The position numbers and the translations under genes were made by a program. From NCBI GenBank assembly GCA_002104895.1, contig MCFG01000007.1, positions 355,831-419,830 on the forward strand: a stretch of 64,000 nt of DNA. The letters are read 5' to 3'. Source of the stretch: Anaeromyces robustus. Its lineage: Eukaryota; Neocallimastigomycota; Neocallimastigomycetes; Neocallimastigales; Neocallimastigaceae. Of the stretch, positions 24,701 through 42,486 are shown piece by piece. Below the pieces are notes generated by a model. It worked only from the letters and a program-made list of their open reading frames with translations, searched no databases and was not told where the DNA came from. Numbering within the stretch: position 1 is the first letter of the stretch; each line of letters opens with the position of its first letter.

Positions 24701-26617
24701 CATTAACATCTGTTTCAACTACTGCTAATATTTCTAAAACTTCAAAATCAGATCCTGTTTCAATAAAACCTTCTTCTTTAATTTCTAGTACATCCCCAAC
24801 GGTAACATCAACACTTTCATCAACATCAAAATTAAAAACTACATCTTCGTCTACATCTATATCAACATCTATATCTATATCTACATCTACATCTACATCT
24901 CAATCATTACCTTCCTCAACTTCAACTAAAAAAACAACTTTAACAACAAAACCGTTAGTGCCACTAATATCTACACCAGTTTTAACTCCAAAACCAATAT
25001 TATCTTCAACATCATCTTCAACATTAAAATCAACTTCATCTACTATATCACCAACAAATACTATTACTTCAACTACAGCTACAAAAATTGTTCCAAAGCC
25101 AATAATGCCATTAGCTACAATTCCATTATCATCTACTCCCCTTCCTCCATTACCACTTCCAAATAAAACAAATCTAGGAATTCCACCATTTTTGCCACCT
25201 TCTTTTTTATCTAACTCAAAATTATTCCCATTTTTATTTGCCCCAGCTGACTCTTCTAATTTACTATCTAATAATAAAGAAAAATCATTCCTTGAAAAGT
25301 TAACTAAATCTACTCTTCCAACATCAGCAACATCAACCTCATCAACAATATCAACCTCATCAACAATATCAACAGCATCATCAACATCAGCAACAGCAGC
25401 AGCATCCTCATTAATATCAACTACCACAACTTCACCTTCAACATCATCTATTATTTCTACTTCAATTCCAATTACAACAACAACACCTTCTACTATTTCA
25501 TCAGTTACTAATACCTCTTCAACATCTGAATCACCTTCAACTTCTATTACAATGACTTCTAATCCAACTACAACATCACCAACAATCACCTCTACTACTT
25601 TATCAACACCAATAAAACCATTAACTTCTATTACTTCAACTAACACAATAGCAACAGCACTTGCACCTCTTCCTGCATTACCATTACATAATATTTCACC
25701 TGCTGTTACTACTTCTCTTTTACCTGCTAACTTAAATGATGTCGCTAAAACACTTATATCTAAAACTTTAGCTTCAACAACAATAAGTAAAAAAGATATA
25801 AAAGATAATAGTAATAATAAATCATCTACTTCATCCTCAGCTGTAACACATAAATTAGCTTCATCTACTCCAACAACAATAAATTCAATAGCACCATCAA
25901 CAGCCACTACTACATCTACTAGTACAGATACAAAGAATAAAAATAAAAATATGACTAAGAATAATGCTTTTATTGATGAAAAAAGAAGAAAATTCTTAGA
26001 AAGAAATAGAATTGCTGGTAAATAAATTATCATATATTTATAAATAATAAAAAAATAATAATAATAATAAACTTTTTTAAATTATTTTATTAAAAAAATT
26101 TTTTATTTTTATTTTTATTTTTTTTTTTTTTTTTTTTTTTAATATTTATAATAATTACTATAAACATAATAATTATTTTTATTGAATTAGCATCAAAATG
26201 TCGTCAAAAGAAAAAAGCTTGGGTTCAAGACTTGGAAAAGAAATCAAATGAAGTCAGTATTACCAATAGAAACTTAAAAATGATAGTATGTCAATTAAGA
26301 GATCAAGTAGCACTTCTTAGAAGTGAATTATTATTACATCATAAGAATTGTCAAAGTAAAGCAATACAACAATATTTTCTCCAACAAGTAATTATTTTTT
26401 TTTTATTGTTTTTGTTCTTAAATACATGTAATATACTATTATATATTTATTTTATGTATATACTGAATTTTATTCTACTTTATTTTATGTTATATTATAT
26501 TATATTATATTATATTTAAATTAGTCATCCTTTAATTTATCTTTACAAAATACATTACATATGAATCAAAATTCAGTGGGAAATTCCTCTTTATTGAATT
26601 TTAATAAGATTCAATAG
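21748..26617 (+). CDS. Large bZIP transcription factor of the ATF/CREB type
   Basis: Three exons: 21748-26017, 26191-26387 and 26525-26617; product 1519 residues. The bZIP lies at the C-terminus and is split by the first intron: KRRKFLERNRIA at the end of exon 1 joins ASKCRQKKKAWVQDLE in exon 2. This gives the basic region NRxAASKCRQKK and a zipper (VSITNRNLKMIVCQLRDQV, then LLRSELLLHHKNC), closest to ATF2/Atf1 proteins. Everything before it is low complexity: acidic N-terminus, an Asn/Asp-Ile/Leu repeat (NDINDLN type, about residues 334-458), two copies of KLKSKTQPxIL near 527-575, and a Ser/Thr/Pro-rich stretch from about 620 to 1400. Family members control stress and nutrient responses and bind CRE-like sites as dimers. 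The length is about three times that of usual fungal Atf1 proteins. Minus-strand frames over the Ser/Thr region are shadows. Confidence 0.88.
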
Positions 26618-26937
26618 ATATTAGCACAAAAAATAGAAATATTTAATTACAAAAATTTCATTAATTCATTTAATTTAATCTTAACTTAAGAAAAAAAATA
26701 AAAATAAAAAAAGCCATACTTTATATATATATAATAAAAGTTGGCATTTACATATAATTAAAATAATTAATAAAATATACTAAAAAGAAGGGATTATAAA
26801 ACTTCTTTAATTAAAATTTAAATATACATGTCTATAATATTTTAAATATATATTTTAAATCTGTAATATTTATATTAATATAACAAAAAAAAAAGTTTAT
26901 GAAGAAAATGAATTATTATAATTTTTAAATATTAATT
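26618..26937. other. Gene-free 3' flank of the bZIP gene
   Basis: Ordinary AT-rich sequence after the TAG stop; nothing recognised. Confidence 0.5.
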
Positions 26938-26940
26938 AGT

Positions 26941-27003
<63 letters not shown>

Positions 27004-27032
27004 TTCATTTATTTATTTATTTATTTATTCAT

Positions 27033-27131
<99 letters not shown>

Positions 27132-27160
27132 TTAATTTATTTATATATTTATATATTTAT
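26938..27160 (+). repeat. ATTT microsatellite
   Basis: About 50 units with two ATTC variants in the left third, T-rich on the plus strand. Confidence 0.95.
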
Positions 27161-27226
27161 AAATTTATTTATTTATATATTTATATATTTTGTTTCACTA
27201 TATTATTCATTTTGTTTCATTGTTTT

Positions 27227-27361
27227 ATTATTTTTTTTATTTAAGGTTTAAAAAAAAATATATATATATATGTATGTGTGTAAATTTTTATGTATAATTA
27301 TTTTTTTTATTTAAGGTTTAAAAAAAAATATATATATATATGTATGTGTGTAAATTTTTAT
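27227..27361. repeat. 70-bp tandem duplication
   Basis: A unit with TTATTTAAGGTTTA, a poly-A, a TA run and TATGTATGTGTGTAAATTTT occurs twice with no visible differences, starting at about 27227 and 27297. Confidence 0.85.
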
Positions 27362-27574
27362 AATTTTTTTTGGTTGAAATAAAAATATAAAATTAATTCT
27401 GTAAATATACAAATTATTAAAATAATAAAAACTTTTCTTTTTTTTTTTACAAATAAATTTTTATTTAATATTTAACTCTTTTTTTTTTTTTTTTTTTAGA
27501 TTATTATTTATTTTATTTTTATTTTTATTTATTTTTTAATATTTTACATTATTCAATATATAATTTATATTTAT

Positions 27575-27866
27575 TTATTAGTTTAGTTAATGCAGCAGAT
27601 GAAGAATATTATCTTGTTAAAAAAGATGTTTCAGAAAAAGCTCATGTTGATATTTATAAATTAATTATGAACAATAAAAACACTTATAAAGATCCAGTAA
27701 AATTTTTAAATAATATATATATTTTATTTACTGTTACAATTATTGAACTAATTTTTACATTAATCTCAAGGTTGATTCAACATAAACAAGTTTTTATTCT
27801 TGGAAAATGTCTAATAAAACTTTTATTTTCTTTTGAAGTCTTTTTTTTATATATTGTTTTTTATAT

Positions 27867-27921
<55 letters not shown>

Positions 27922-27930
27922 TTATATATT
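27575..27930 (+). pseudogene. Exon-like remnant of a secreted protein
   Basis: From about 27579 the plus strand reads ISLVNAADEEYYLVKKDV, then SEKAHVDIYKLIMNNKNTYK and DPVKFL, which looks like the end of a signal peptide and the start of a mature secreted protein. Upstream, in frame, lies a hydrophobic stretch but no ATG, so a start exon may be missing. Downstream the frame continues into a hydrophobic region of doubtful coding quality and ends in poly-A (about 27870-27918). I recognise the general look of a gut-fungal secreted protein but no family. Either a broken gene or an exon whose partners were not found. Confidence 0.35.
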
Positions 27931-28104
27931 TAAAAAAATAAGAATAAGAATAATTTTTTAATTATTTATTAATATTTTATTATTCTTTCTTTTTTATTTA
28001 TTATTTTTCAATGTCTCTATATCTAAAATAATATAAATTTTACTAAAATATTAAAGATATACATTTTAATAGTAATTTTCTTTTTTATTTAATAAGTTAT
28101 ATAT

Positions 28105-28108
28105 ATAC

Positions 28109-28171
<63 letters not shown>

Positions 28172-28198
28172 TTCATTTATTATTTATTGTTGTTGTTG

Positions 28199-28290
<92 letters not shown>

Positions 28291-28292
28291 TT
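28105..28292 (+). repeat. ATTT array followed by TTG and ATT runs
   Basis: ATTT units at about 28108-28172, a short GTT run near 28187-28203, then about 29 ATT units to 28292. All are T-rich on the plus strand. Confidence 0.93.
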
Positions 28293-28724
28293 ATATTTAA
28301 GATAATAGATTTAAATTAAAAATAGAAAAAAATGCTTAAATTTATATATTTTTTTTATTTATTTTCTTTTTGATTATTTGTTTATCCTTTTTCTTTTTCT
28401 TTTTGGATATTACTATAATTATTACTTATAAATTATCTATGATAACATCTAAATATTATAAATTATTATTCATTTTTATGAATAGAAAAGGTAATATAAG
28501 AAAAACATAGGGGAAAAATATATAATAATAAATAACAATAATAATAATTATTATTATTATATATATATAAAAGATTTTATAATTTTTAAAGTAAATTAAA
28601 TAAAAAATTTTTTTCTAATGACTTTAATAGCTTGTTATATCGTTATTGTTTTTGTTCGTTTGTTTGTTCGTTTTTTTGATATATATAGATATTTTAATTA
28701 ATATATTTATTTATTAATTTAAAT

Positions 28725-29669
28725 TTATTCATTATCTTCTTCTTTTTCTTCATTTGTAGATGATGATGATTGTATTTGCCAAGCCGGTATAGAAGGTTTT
28801 TGACTTAAAAATGAAAATCTTGAAGTCATTGATGAATCAACTTCATTTGGTTTCTTAATATCATTAGTCTTTATTTCACTAGTAGATGAATTTGGTTGAT
28901 TATTAATTGACATTCTATTAACAATTAATGATTTTAATGATTTTATTTCATTTTGTAAATCAGATAAAACCGAGTCATTGGTTTCTTTTGATTTTTCAAT
29001 CATCTATTATGTTTGTTTTAATAAATATATGTATTGAAAAAATAAATAAATATATTAAAAAATAAATATACATACATATATATATATATAAATGTTATCA
29101 ATAAATTAAAGAAAATATAATAAATAAAAAAAAAAAAACATCTACTTCTCAAAAATATATATGATATAAATATTAATATATATTTATAATATAAACATAC
29201 CTTTGGAATTAAAGTTTTAACATTTTCTAAATCATTCTTAATTGTACAAATTTCTTCATCTCTTTTTTCATCAGCTTCTTTTAAGTTATTTAATGATTTT
29301 GTTAAGGTATCCATAAAAGTTTTAATCTTTTCACCTTGTTCATCCATTAAAGTTATAGCTGCTTTAGTTTCAACTTTTGATGAATTAAGAGCTTCACTAG
29401 CTACTTCTAATTGTTTTGTTAATTGTTCATTATTTTCTTGAAGATCTTTTGTTGAAGGAATTTGAAGTAAATCTGGTAAATATTTCTAATATTAATAATT
29501 AATATATATATATTTAAAAGAATTTATTTATTTGTTTGTTTGTTTGTTTGTTGTTGTTTAATATCATAATTTTTTATTTTTATTTCGATTTATATATGGA
29601 ATTTGAATTATTATTAAGTATAATTATAAAAAATATTATAATAAGAAATTAATAAAATAAAGATATTTG

Positions 29670-29700
<31 letters not shown>

Positions 29701-30243
29701 AAATATTAAAGATATTTAATTAAAAAAATAGTGTTTTAAATTATGTTTTATATAAAAATGAATTTCGAATAAATTATAAAAAAATAAAATTATAATTCAT
29801 AATAATTTTTATTAACAATTATATAAAATTTATTATATTTTATAATATATGTATAAATAATGATAAATATATATATATGTACAAAGAAGAAAAAAAAAAA
29901 AGAAAGACAATATTACCTTTAAAGCTTTATATAATGCATAACTAACACCACCTATAATTGCTGTACCAATGAAATAATCCTTCCAACCTAAATATTTTGG
30001 TGGAGGTTGAACAATTTGCATATATGGATTTTGTGGAAGTTGTGGACTAACAGTTCCATTAGCAACAACAGCAGTAGATTGTGGAGCATTACCATCAGCT
30101 CTTGAAAGGGCTTCTTTAATTTCTTCTTGAGTTAAACCTTTTGATTCAAGAAATGCAACTCTTTTAGCTAAAGGTGCTTTTTGAACTTTTGGATCCTTTA
30201 AAAAACTAGTAGCACTACTAACTAAATTTTCTCTTAATGCCAT
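28725..30243 (-). CDS. PEX14: Peroxisomal docking protein PEX14
   Basis: Three exons in phase 0: 29917-30243, 29201-29485 and 28725-29003; product 296 residues. The N-terminal PEX14 domain is clear: RENLVSSATSFLKDPKV, APLAKRVAFLESKGLT, EEIKEALSRAD (about residues 4-50). In the family this small helical bundle binds the WxxxF motifs of PEX5 and PEX19. A Pro-rich linker (PPPKYLGW) leads to one membrane segment (FIGTAIIGGVSYALYKAL, about 91-108), then KYLPDLL. A long coiled coil rich in Glu, Lys and Asn follows in exons 2-3 (NNEQLTKQLEVA to LQNEIKSLKSLI), then a Ser-rich acidic tail. PEX14 forms the import docking complex with PEX13 at the peroxisome membrane. Length is a little short of typical fungal forms (330-380). 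The start ATG at 30241-30243 is the only one that opens the domain. Confidence 0.93.
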
Positions 30244-30605
30244 AGTGATAGTATTCTTTTATTAAAATAATAATTATATAATATATATATAATATAATAT
30301 AATATAAATAATATAATAAAAAAAAATAATTATATTTAATTATAATTAGTTTATGAATTTAGATTTTCATTATGAATACTATAATTATTAATTATGAAAT
30401 AAATAATTATAATATATAGTAAACATTTATTATTATAATTGTTTTAATATTTAAATTTTTTTTTCTAATTTTTTAAAAAATATTAATTTATAAGTTATTT
30501 TATAAAATTTAACTTAAATTTTTATACCTTTACCTTTTCTTAAATTATTACATATAAAAAATAATAATAAAAGTTAAGAAATTAATAAATAAATGAATAA
30601 TATCA

Positions 30606-30644
<39 letters not shown>

Positions 30645-30818
30645 GTGATATCATCAAATAGAGATATAATTTGTTTATATATTCATTTATAATCCATTAA
30701 ATAATGTGTACAAATAATCTTTTGTAAATTATTCATTTTTTATGTTTTAAAATTTTGTATTTTTTATTTCTTTTTTATATTTTAAATTTTGAAATTTAAT
30801 TGTTATAATTAAAGCAGT
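30244..30818. promoter_or_regulatory. Divergent intergenic region between PEX14 and PPIL2
   Basis: 575 bp between two genes pointing away from each other, so both promoters should lie here. A long poly-A (30610-30639) next to TCATGTGATATCATC (30641-30655) is the only visible landmark. Confidence 0.45.
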
Positions 30819-34022
<3,204 letters not shown>

Positions 34023-34074
34023 AAATTAATAAACCTTTTTTTTTTTATTTTTTATTATTAATATGAAAGGCTAA

Positions 34075-34127
<53 letters not shown>

Positions 34128-36613
34128 AGTATTATCAAAAACATAAAGCACTCATTTTGTATAAAAAAAAAATTAATTATAATTATGTTAATCTGTCAAA
34201 ATTATAATAATAATTTTATATACCATTCATCACATAATTTCTTTAACCATATTTAGATAATTATTATATATGAAAATAAAATTAACGTGAAAAACTAAAT
34301 TATTAAAAAAAAAATAAAATAAATATTATAAATCATAAAAAAATAATCAATATATTTATTTATTTAGTAAAAAAAAAAAATTAAATGTATATATTTAAAA
34401 TATATAAATATTTTAAGAAAACATATGATATTAAATTTAGTATATCTTATAGTCAAAATAAATATAAAAAAAGCGTAACAGACCTAATTAAAAATTATAT
34501 CCAAAAAATTCTTCAAAATATCTTTAATAATTACAACCTAAGTATTATAACAATTTTCTATATATTAACCATTTTATATTATTGATGCTTATTACATGAT
34601 CAATATTTAAAATGAATAAATATTTTCATTTCTTACATACTAAGCTTATTTTATTTTGTTTTGTTTTTTTACATTCTTCTATTCTATAATAATAATTTTT
34701 ATAAATTGGTTTAATATCATTAGAGAAAACCTTATTTTAATTTCTTGTATAATTTTTTTTTTTATTTTTACAAAAAAAAAATTTTTTTTATAAAACTTTT
34801 ATATTAAATCTCTTTTAAAAATATGCTTTTTTTAATTTTTTTTGGCAATATATATAAATATATGGAAATATAAGTTTCAAAAAAATCAGTTTTAAATGCT
34901 TCAAATATTGTTAAAAAAATATATAATATAACAAATGATTATTACAATGTATATTTAAAAATAAAAAAAAAATCATTTAATTAAATACTACAAAATAATA
35001 TTTATTTAAAAAATGAAAAATATTGTACAAAAAATTTTATTTTAATATTATTTAATTAAACCCATGTTTCTCTTTTTTTAAACTTTAATTTATAATATTT
35101 TATTTTTTAAAAGTTATATAAATATTTAATATTATAAACACGTGATAAATGATAATAAAGGTTTATTTTATATAGTTCATTTTTTTTTTTTTTTATTTTA
35201 TTTTTTTATATTCATTAATCTCCAAAATTTTTTCTAATATTAAATGATAATAATAATCCTTTTTTATTTCTTATTTGAAATTTAATTTGTATATATATAT
35301 ATAGAAAACAATATTAGAGTTCTTTATAAAATAGTTCATATAATATATAATATTATATAATGTTATTAATAATAAAATCATAAATAATAATAAATAAATT
35401 ATAAAATATCTAATATTTATAAATATAAATATAATATATATATTATATATTATATACATTTATTAAGAAATTTTAAAAAAAAAATTTTATTAATGAATAA
35501 TAAATAAAATTAAAAAAAAATCCATTATCATATGTAATAAAAACATATTAATAATTATTAATCTAATTTACTATATATAACAAAAAAATAAAAGTTATTT
35601 ATTATAAATTAGTATGTAAAATATACATATAACTATTTTAATTACATATAAAAAAAAGTAAAAAATATTTTATGCTATATTAGTTGATCTATTAAAACAA
35701 AAAATTATTAATAATTTAATGATATATAATAATACCCTTTTATTAGATATATATTTAAAATTTAAAAATTAAATATAATTATAATAAGTACTTTTAATTT
35801 TATTTTTATTTTAATATAAATATACTAAACATTTAATATATATTTATTAAATGGAAAAATAACAACAAAAACTTTTTTTAATATTAAAATTTATCTCTTT
35901 TTTTATTTATATAATAATTAGTGTATTATTAAATATTGTTTATTATTTTAATTCAAATAATATTTATTTTTTTAACATTTCTAATATCAATATTTATTAC
36001 TTATGATTGTTTTATTTATTATTTTTATTTTTTTATTTTTTTATATCAGTATTTTTATTTTTATAAGAATATATATATAAATATAAATATTATATATATA
36101 ATATATATTATATACAACTAACCATATCTGTATTTTTTATATAAATGAATTTTTGTGGGTTAGTTTTATAATTTTTTCCAAAAAAAGTTAACCTTTAAAA
36201 TAATTTTTATCAATTATATTTTAATTAGTAAAATAAAAATATTGATTAAACATTGTTTTAAGATTTTTTAAAATCTCTATAAATACAATATTTTCATTGA
36301 AATGGAAAATCGGAAAGTTTTATTTTTACTATATATATTAAAGAATGGATAGCTTATTCAAAATTAATTATTAAAATTTATATATATTAAAAAATAGATG
36401 GATAGTTTATTCAAGATTAATTATTAAAATTAAAATTTATTATGCAATTTAAAAATATATTCATATATAATTACTTTTTATATTTTATTTCATATAAATA
36501 TATTAAATAAAATTCAAAAATTTTGTTTTAATTTTGTTTCATTCCATGTAATTTCATTTATATCAATATAAAAAAAGAAAGATACATGTTTCAAAATACA
36601 ACAAATATAAAAA
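34023..36613. other. Gene-free spacer of 2.6 kb
   Basis: No credible coding frame. Contains a long poly-A just after PPIL2 (34081-34125), one isolated CACGTG (35141-35146), and a direct repeat of about 50 bp (GATAG then TTTATTCAA...TTAATTATTAAAATT) near 36340-36440 in front of the first receptor gene. Confidence 0.5.
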
Positions 36614-37463
36614 ATGAAAAATATACTAAGATTTATATTTATAATACTTTCTCTATATTTATGTAATAAATATTCATATAATAATATATATATATATAAA
36701 TATTATATAAAGTGAAAGAAAAAACACTAATTATTATTATTTTTTTCCTAAAAGATATTGTAAATGGCATAAATATAGAAGCAATTGTATTTGCTCATGA
36801 AGATATGAGTGAAATATATGGTTTTTTTGAAAATGAATTTAATAATTATTCATTAAACAATAACTTAAATATTACTCTAAGTATAAATATGTTATCAACT
36901 ACAAATTCATCCTTTTCTTTTATAAATTATGGATCAACAACAGATTCACTTCTTAAGAAAAAAAGTAATAAGTATGATATATTTATATATGATAATTTAT
37001 ATATATCAGAATATGAACCTTATTTAATAGACCTGACAGAATATTTTGAACAAGATGATATAAATAAATTTGATCAAAATATCCTTAATAAAATGTGTAG
37101 ACATAATAATAGATTGGTTGGATTTGTAAATATTATTAATATTATTATTAATATAATTCATTATTATATTATGTATTCTTATTTTATCATTATTATTCAT
37201 TAATGATTATTATTACATATATGTATATGTTTTTATTTTCAGCCAGCGAGAATTAATTATAGTGTATTATACTCAAATAAATATTTGTTAAGTAAATATA
37301 ATAAAAATATTCCTAAAACATGGGATGAATTAATATCTACAAGTAAAGAAATATTAAATGAAGAAAAAAAATTGAATAATACAGATTTAATTAGTTATAA
37401 TGGTTTATTTAATGGTAAAATAAATAGGATTAAATATACATATTAATCGAATAATTAATAATT

Positions 37464-37548
<85 letters not shown>

Positions 37549-39409
37549 TGTATTGTTTATAAAATTTATGCATTAAATCAAATTAAAAAAAAAAAAAAAG
37601 ATTCCGAAGGTGGATTTTGCTCTATATATGAATTTATCTATTCATTTAGAAGTTCAGTTAATTCTTCATTTCCAGAAATTACAAGTGAAGAAACATCAAA
37701 CGCTTTAGAAATATTAAAGACACTAAAAAGTGAAATATCATCAGGTAAATATATTTAATAAATATATATTATTTCTAAAAAATAGAAGAGATAAACTATA
37801 ATAATAAATGTAAAAATGAAATAATATATATATATATAAATAAAATCAATGTAAAGATTCTATCTTTTTATCAAATGATGCTTATACAATTGATAAATTA
37901 ATGAGTTATAGATCATTATTTATAAAATTTTGGATGTTTCATAGGCCTCAAATATATCGTTTACAACCTTTTTATAATATATCTGCTCTTCCGGGACATA
38001 TTGAAGGAGTTAATGGGTCTACTATATGTGGTTATAATTTAGGTATAAAAAAAGGTATAGATAAAGAAAAAATAGAAGCCACAATTAAAGCTATAAAATT
38101 TTTTATTTCTGATGAATTTCAAAAAACAGTTGTTAAAGAAAAAATAATGTTGTCAGTAATTCCTAGAGTATATGAAGATAAAAAAGTATGCGAAAGTGTA
38201 GATTGTGAACTTTTTAAATCAATTCAATTTATTGTGAGACCAGTTGACAAAATTAACGATCTGAATATTAGTATTGATGAATATATTGAAAAGTTTAGAA
38301 ATTATGCTTATGAATTTTTATATGAAAATCAGACATTATCGGATACAATAGATAAAATTAATGATTTAACAAAAATTTATTATGTTTCACTTGATTCAAA
38401 AGTAACCAATGCAGGAATTATAATAATTATTATCATTTTGATTTTGATGGCAATAATGGCGACATCTCTAATATTTTTATTCCACAAAAAACTTAAACCA
38501 TTTTTCTCTTTCTTACCTGATAGTTTTTGGATTATTTCAATTATGGGATGTATTATTTTATTAAGTACTTCTTTAACAGAAATAAATCAATTAAGACCTA
38601 TTAATTGTTATTTAAAAGTTATATCAATAACACTTGGTCTCACACTGACATTAATTCCAATATCATACAAATTATTTATATGTTTTCCTGAATATAATAA
38701 AATTGTAAAATGGATTTCCAAACATAAATATTTATATCTTTTGTTTTTTATCTTAATTGATATAATTTTTTATAGTTTATTCTTTTTTGAATTCTATGAT
38801 ATTGAAAATGTCAGTAAAAATGGAAAAAACTATCAAAGGTGTAAAACAATTAAAAAAATTGGTTATTATATAATTTATGGAGAATCAATATACAAGGTTT
38901 TGATAATTGCATTTATGCTATTATTATCATTTACAGATTGGAATATTATTTCTATACATTATGATTTAAGATTTGCGGTTGGACTTATTTACGTTGATAT
39001 TATATTGTTAACGATATATACATTGGTTAATATTATTCATATTAATAATTATATATATAGATATTATATAAGCATATGTTTATATACATTCCTCTCTGTA
39101 TCAAATTATATAATTTTATATGGCTATAGATTAATAATAGCTTGCTATAAAAGGAAATGTGTAGAAGCATCATTTCCATGTAAAGCCAATGATACTTCTA
39201 ATGATAATGAAAATACATTTGATACAAGAACAGATCTTCCAATTAATATATTTAGTCAAACTAGTCATACAACTAATATTATTTTGAAAACTAATAATTA
39301 TGATTATGAAAATGATAATGATGATGATGATATTAAAAATGATGACATTAATATTAATGAATCTATTACAAATAATAATAATAATAATAATAATAATTAT
39401 AATAATAAT

Positions 39410-39455
<46 letters not shown>

Positions 39456-39568
39456 GTAAATCTTTTAATTCCTATAAAAGCAATAAAAATAATTATAATG
39501 CCATCTGTTCATTATCAATAGTAGAAAAAGTATTAAATTGTCATTATGCAACAGAAAGAATGAAATAA
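36614..39568 (+). CDS. Class C GPCR-like receptor with bacterial-type solute-binding ectodomain (copy A)
   Basis: Five exons: 36614-36662, 36755-37125, 37243-37414, 37601-37744 and 37857-39568; 815 residues. Exon 1 encodes a signal peptide (MKNILRFIFIILSLYLY). Residues about 20-395 resemble family 1 extracellular solute-binding proteins of ABC transporters: NKYDIFIYDNLYISEYEPYL, then LTEYFEQDDINKF, RLVGFPARINYSVLYSNKYL, IPKTWDELISTSKEIL, and ALPGHIEGVNGSTICGYNLG with AIKFFISDEFQK. Seven hydrophobic helices follow from about 430 to 690. TM3 begins CYLKVISITLGLTLTLIPIS and the second outer loop has NYQRC, the Cys pair typical of class C GPCRs; SYKLF follows TM3. The cytosolic tail is Asn/Asp-rich with a poly-Asn tract. 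Such fusions are reported from anaerobic gut fungi as putative carbohydrate sensors; ligand and signalling partner are unknown. Copy B lies 2.3 kb downstream in the same orientation. Confidence 0.82.
37462..37548 (+). repeat. AAT run in receptor A intron 3
   Basis: About 27 AAT units, A-rich on the plus strand, filling the middle of intron 3. Confidence 0.93.
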
Positions 39569-41642
<2,074 letters not shown>

Positions 41643-41810
41643 TGAAAAAGAAAAATCTTAAAATGAATATAATTTATTTTTATGAAAAAGAAAACTATAA
41701 ATAAATATTTTCCATTTTTATGAAAAAGAAAATCTTAAATAATCATTATACGGTTTTATGAAAAAGAAAATAATAAATCAAAATTTATTCATGTTTTGTG
41801 AAAAAGAAAA
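41643..41810 (+). promoter_or_regulatory. Five regularly spaced TGAAAAAGAAAA boxes upstream of receptor B
   Basis: The 12-base motif TGAAAAAGAAAA occurs exactly at 41643-41654, 41683-41694, 41721-41732, 41759-41770 and 41799-41810. Spacings are 40, 38, 38 and 40 bases, while the sequence between copies is largely different. The last copy ends 108 bp before the start codon of receptor B. The constant spacing near four helical turns places all boxes on about the same face of DNA, which suggests a binding ladder for one factor or a decayed minisatellite. Confidence 0.6.
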
Positions 41811-41918
41811 ATATTAAACGATATTATTATTATTATTTTTTTTAATTTTTAAATTTAATATCTATTTTATTTTTTTTTTTCTCTTATTCTTCAAAAAATA
41901 TATATAATAAGTATAAAA

Positions 41919-42450
41919 ATGATATATATATTTAGATTCATATATATAATACTTTCTATATATTTATGTAATAACATTAACAATTATTATGCAATAATAT
42001 AAATAAATAAACACTTTTTTATAAAAATACTAATTATTATTTATATTTATATATGTATAATAAGTTATCGTGCAAGGAATAAATATTAATATAGAAGCAC
42101 TAGCGTTTGCTCGTGAAGAAACTAGTGAAATATATAGGTTTTTCGAAAATGGATTTAATGATTATTCATTGAGTAATAAATTAAATATTACTCTTAAATT
42201 AACCATGTTATCAAACGTAAATTCGTCTTATTCCCTTATAAATTATGGAACAACAACAGATTCAATTCTAAAAAAAAAAACTCATAAATATGATATGGTT
42301 TTTTATGATAATTTATATATATCAGAATATGAACCTTATTTAATAGATTTAGCAGAATATTTTGATAATGATGATATAGATAAATTTGATCAAGACATTC
42401 TTAACAGAATGGGTAGACATAATAATAGATTAGTTGGATTTGTAAATAGC

Positions 42451-42486
<36 letters not shown>

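Noticed and set aside
24900-26033. 377-residue minus-strand frame opposite the bZIP gene
   Set aside because: It is the mirror of Ser/Thr/Pro codons (Val/Asp/Glu-rich shadow). The plus frame is continuous for over 1400 codons and ends in a clear bZIP.
34385-34585. 66-residue plus-strand frame after PPIL2
   Set aside because: Composition is that of random AT-rich DNA, with no splice or homology support.
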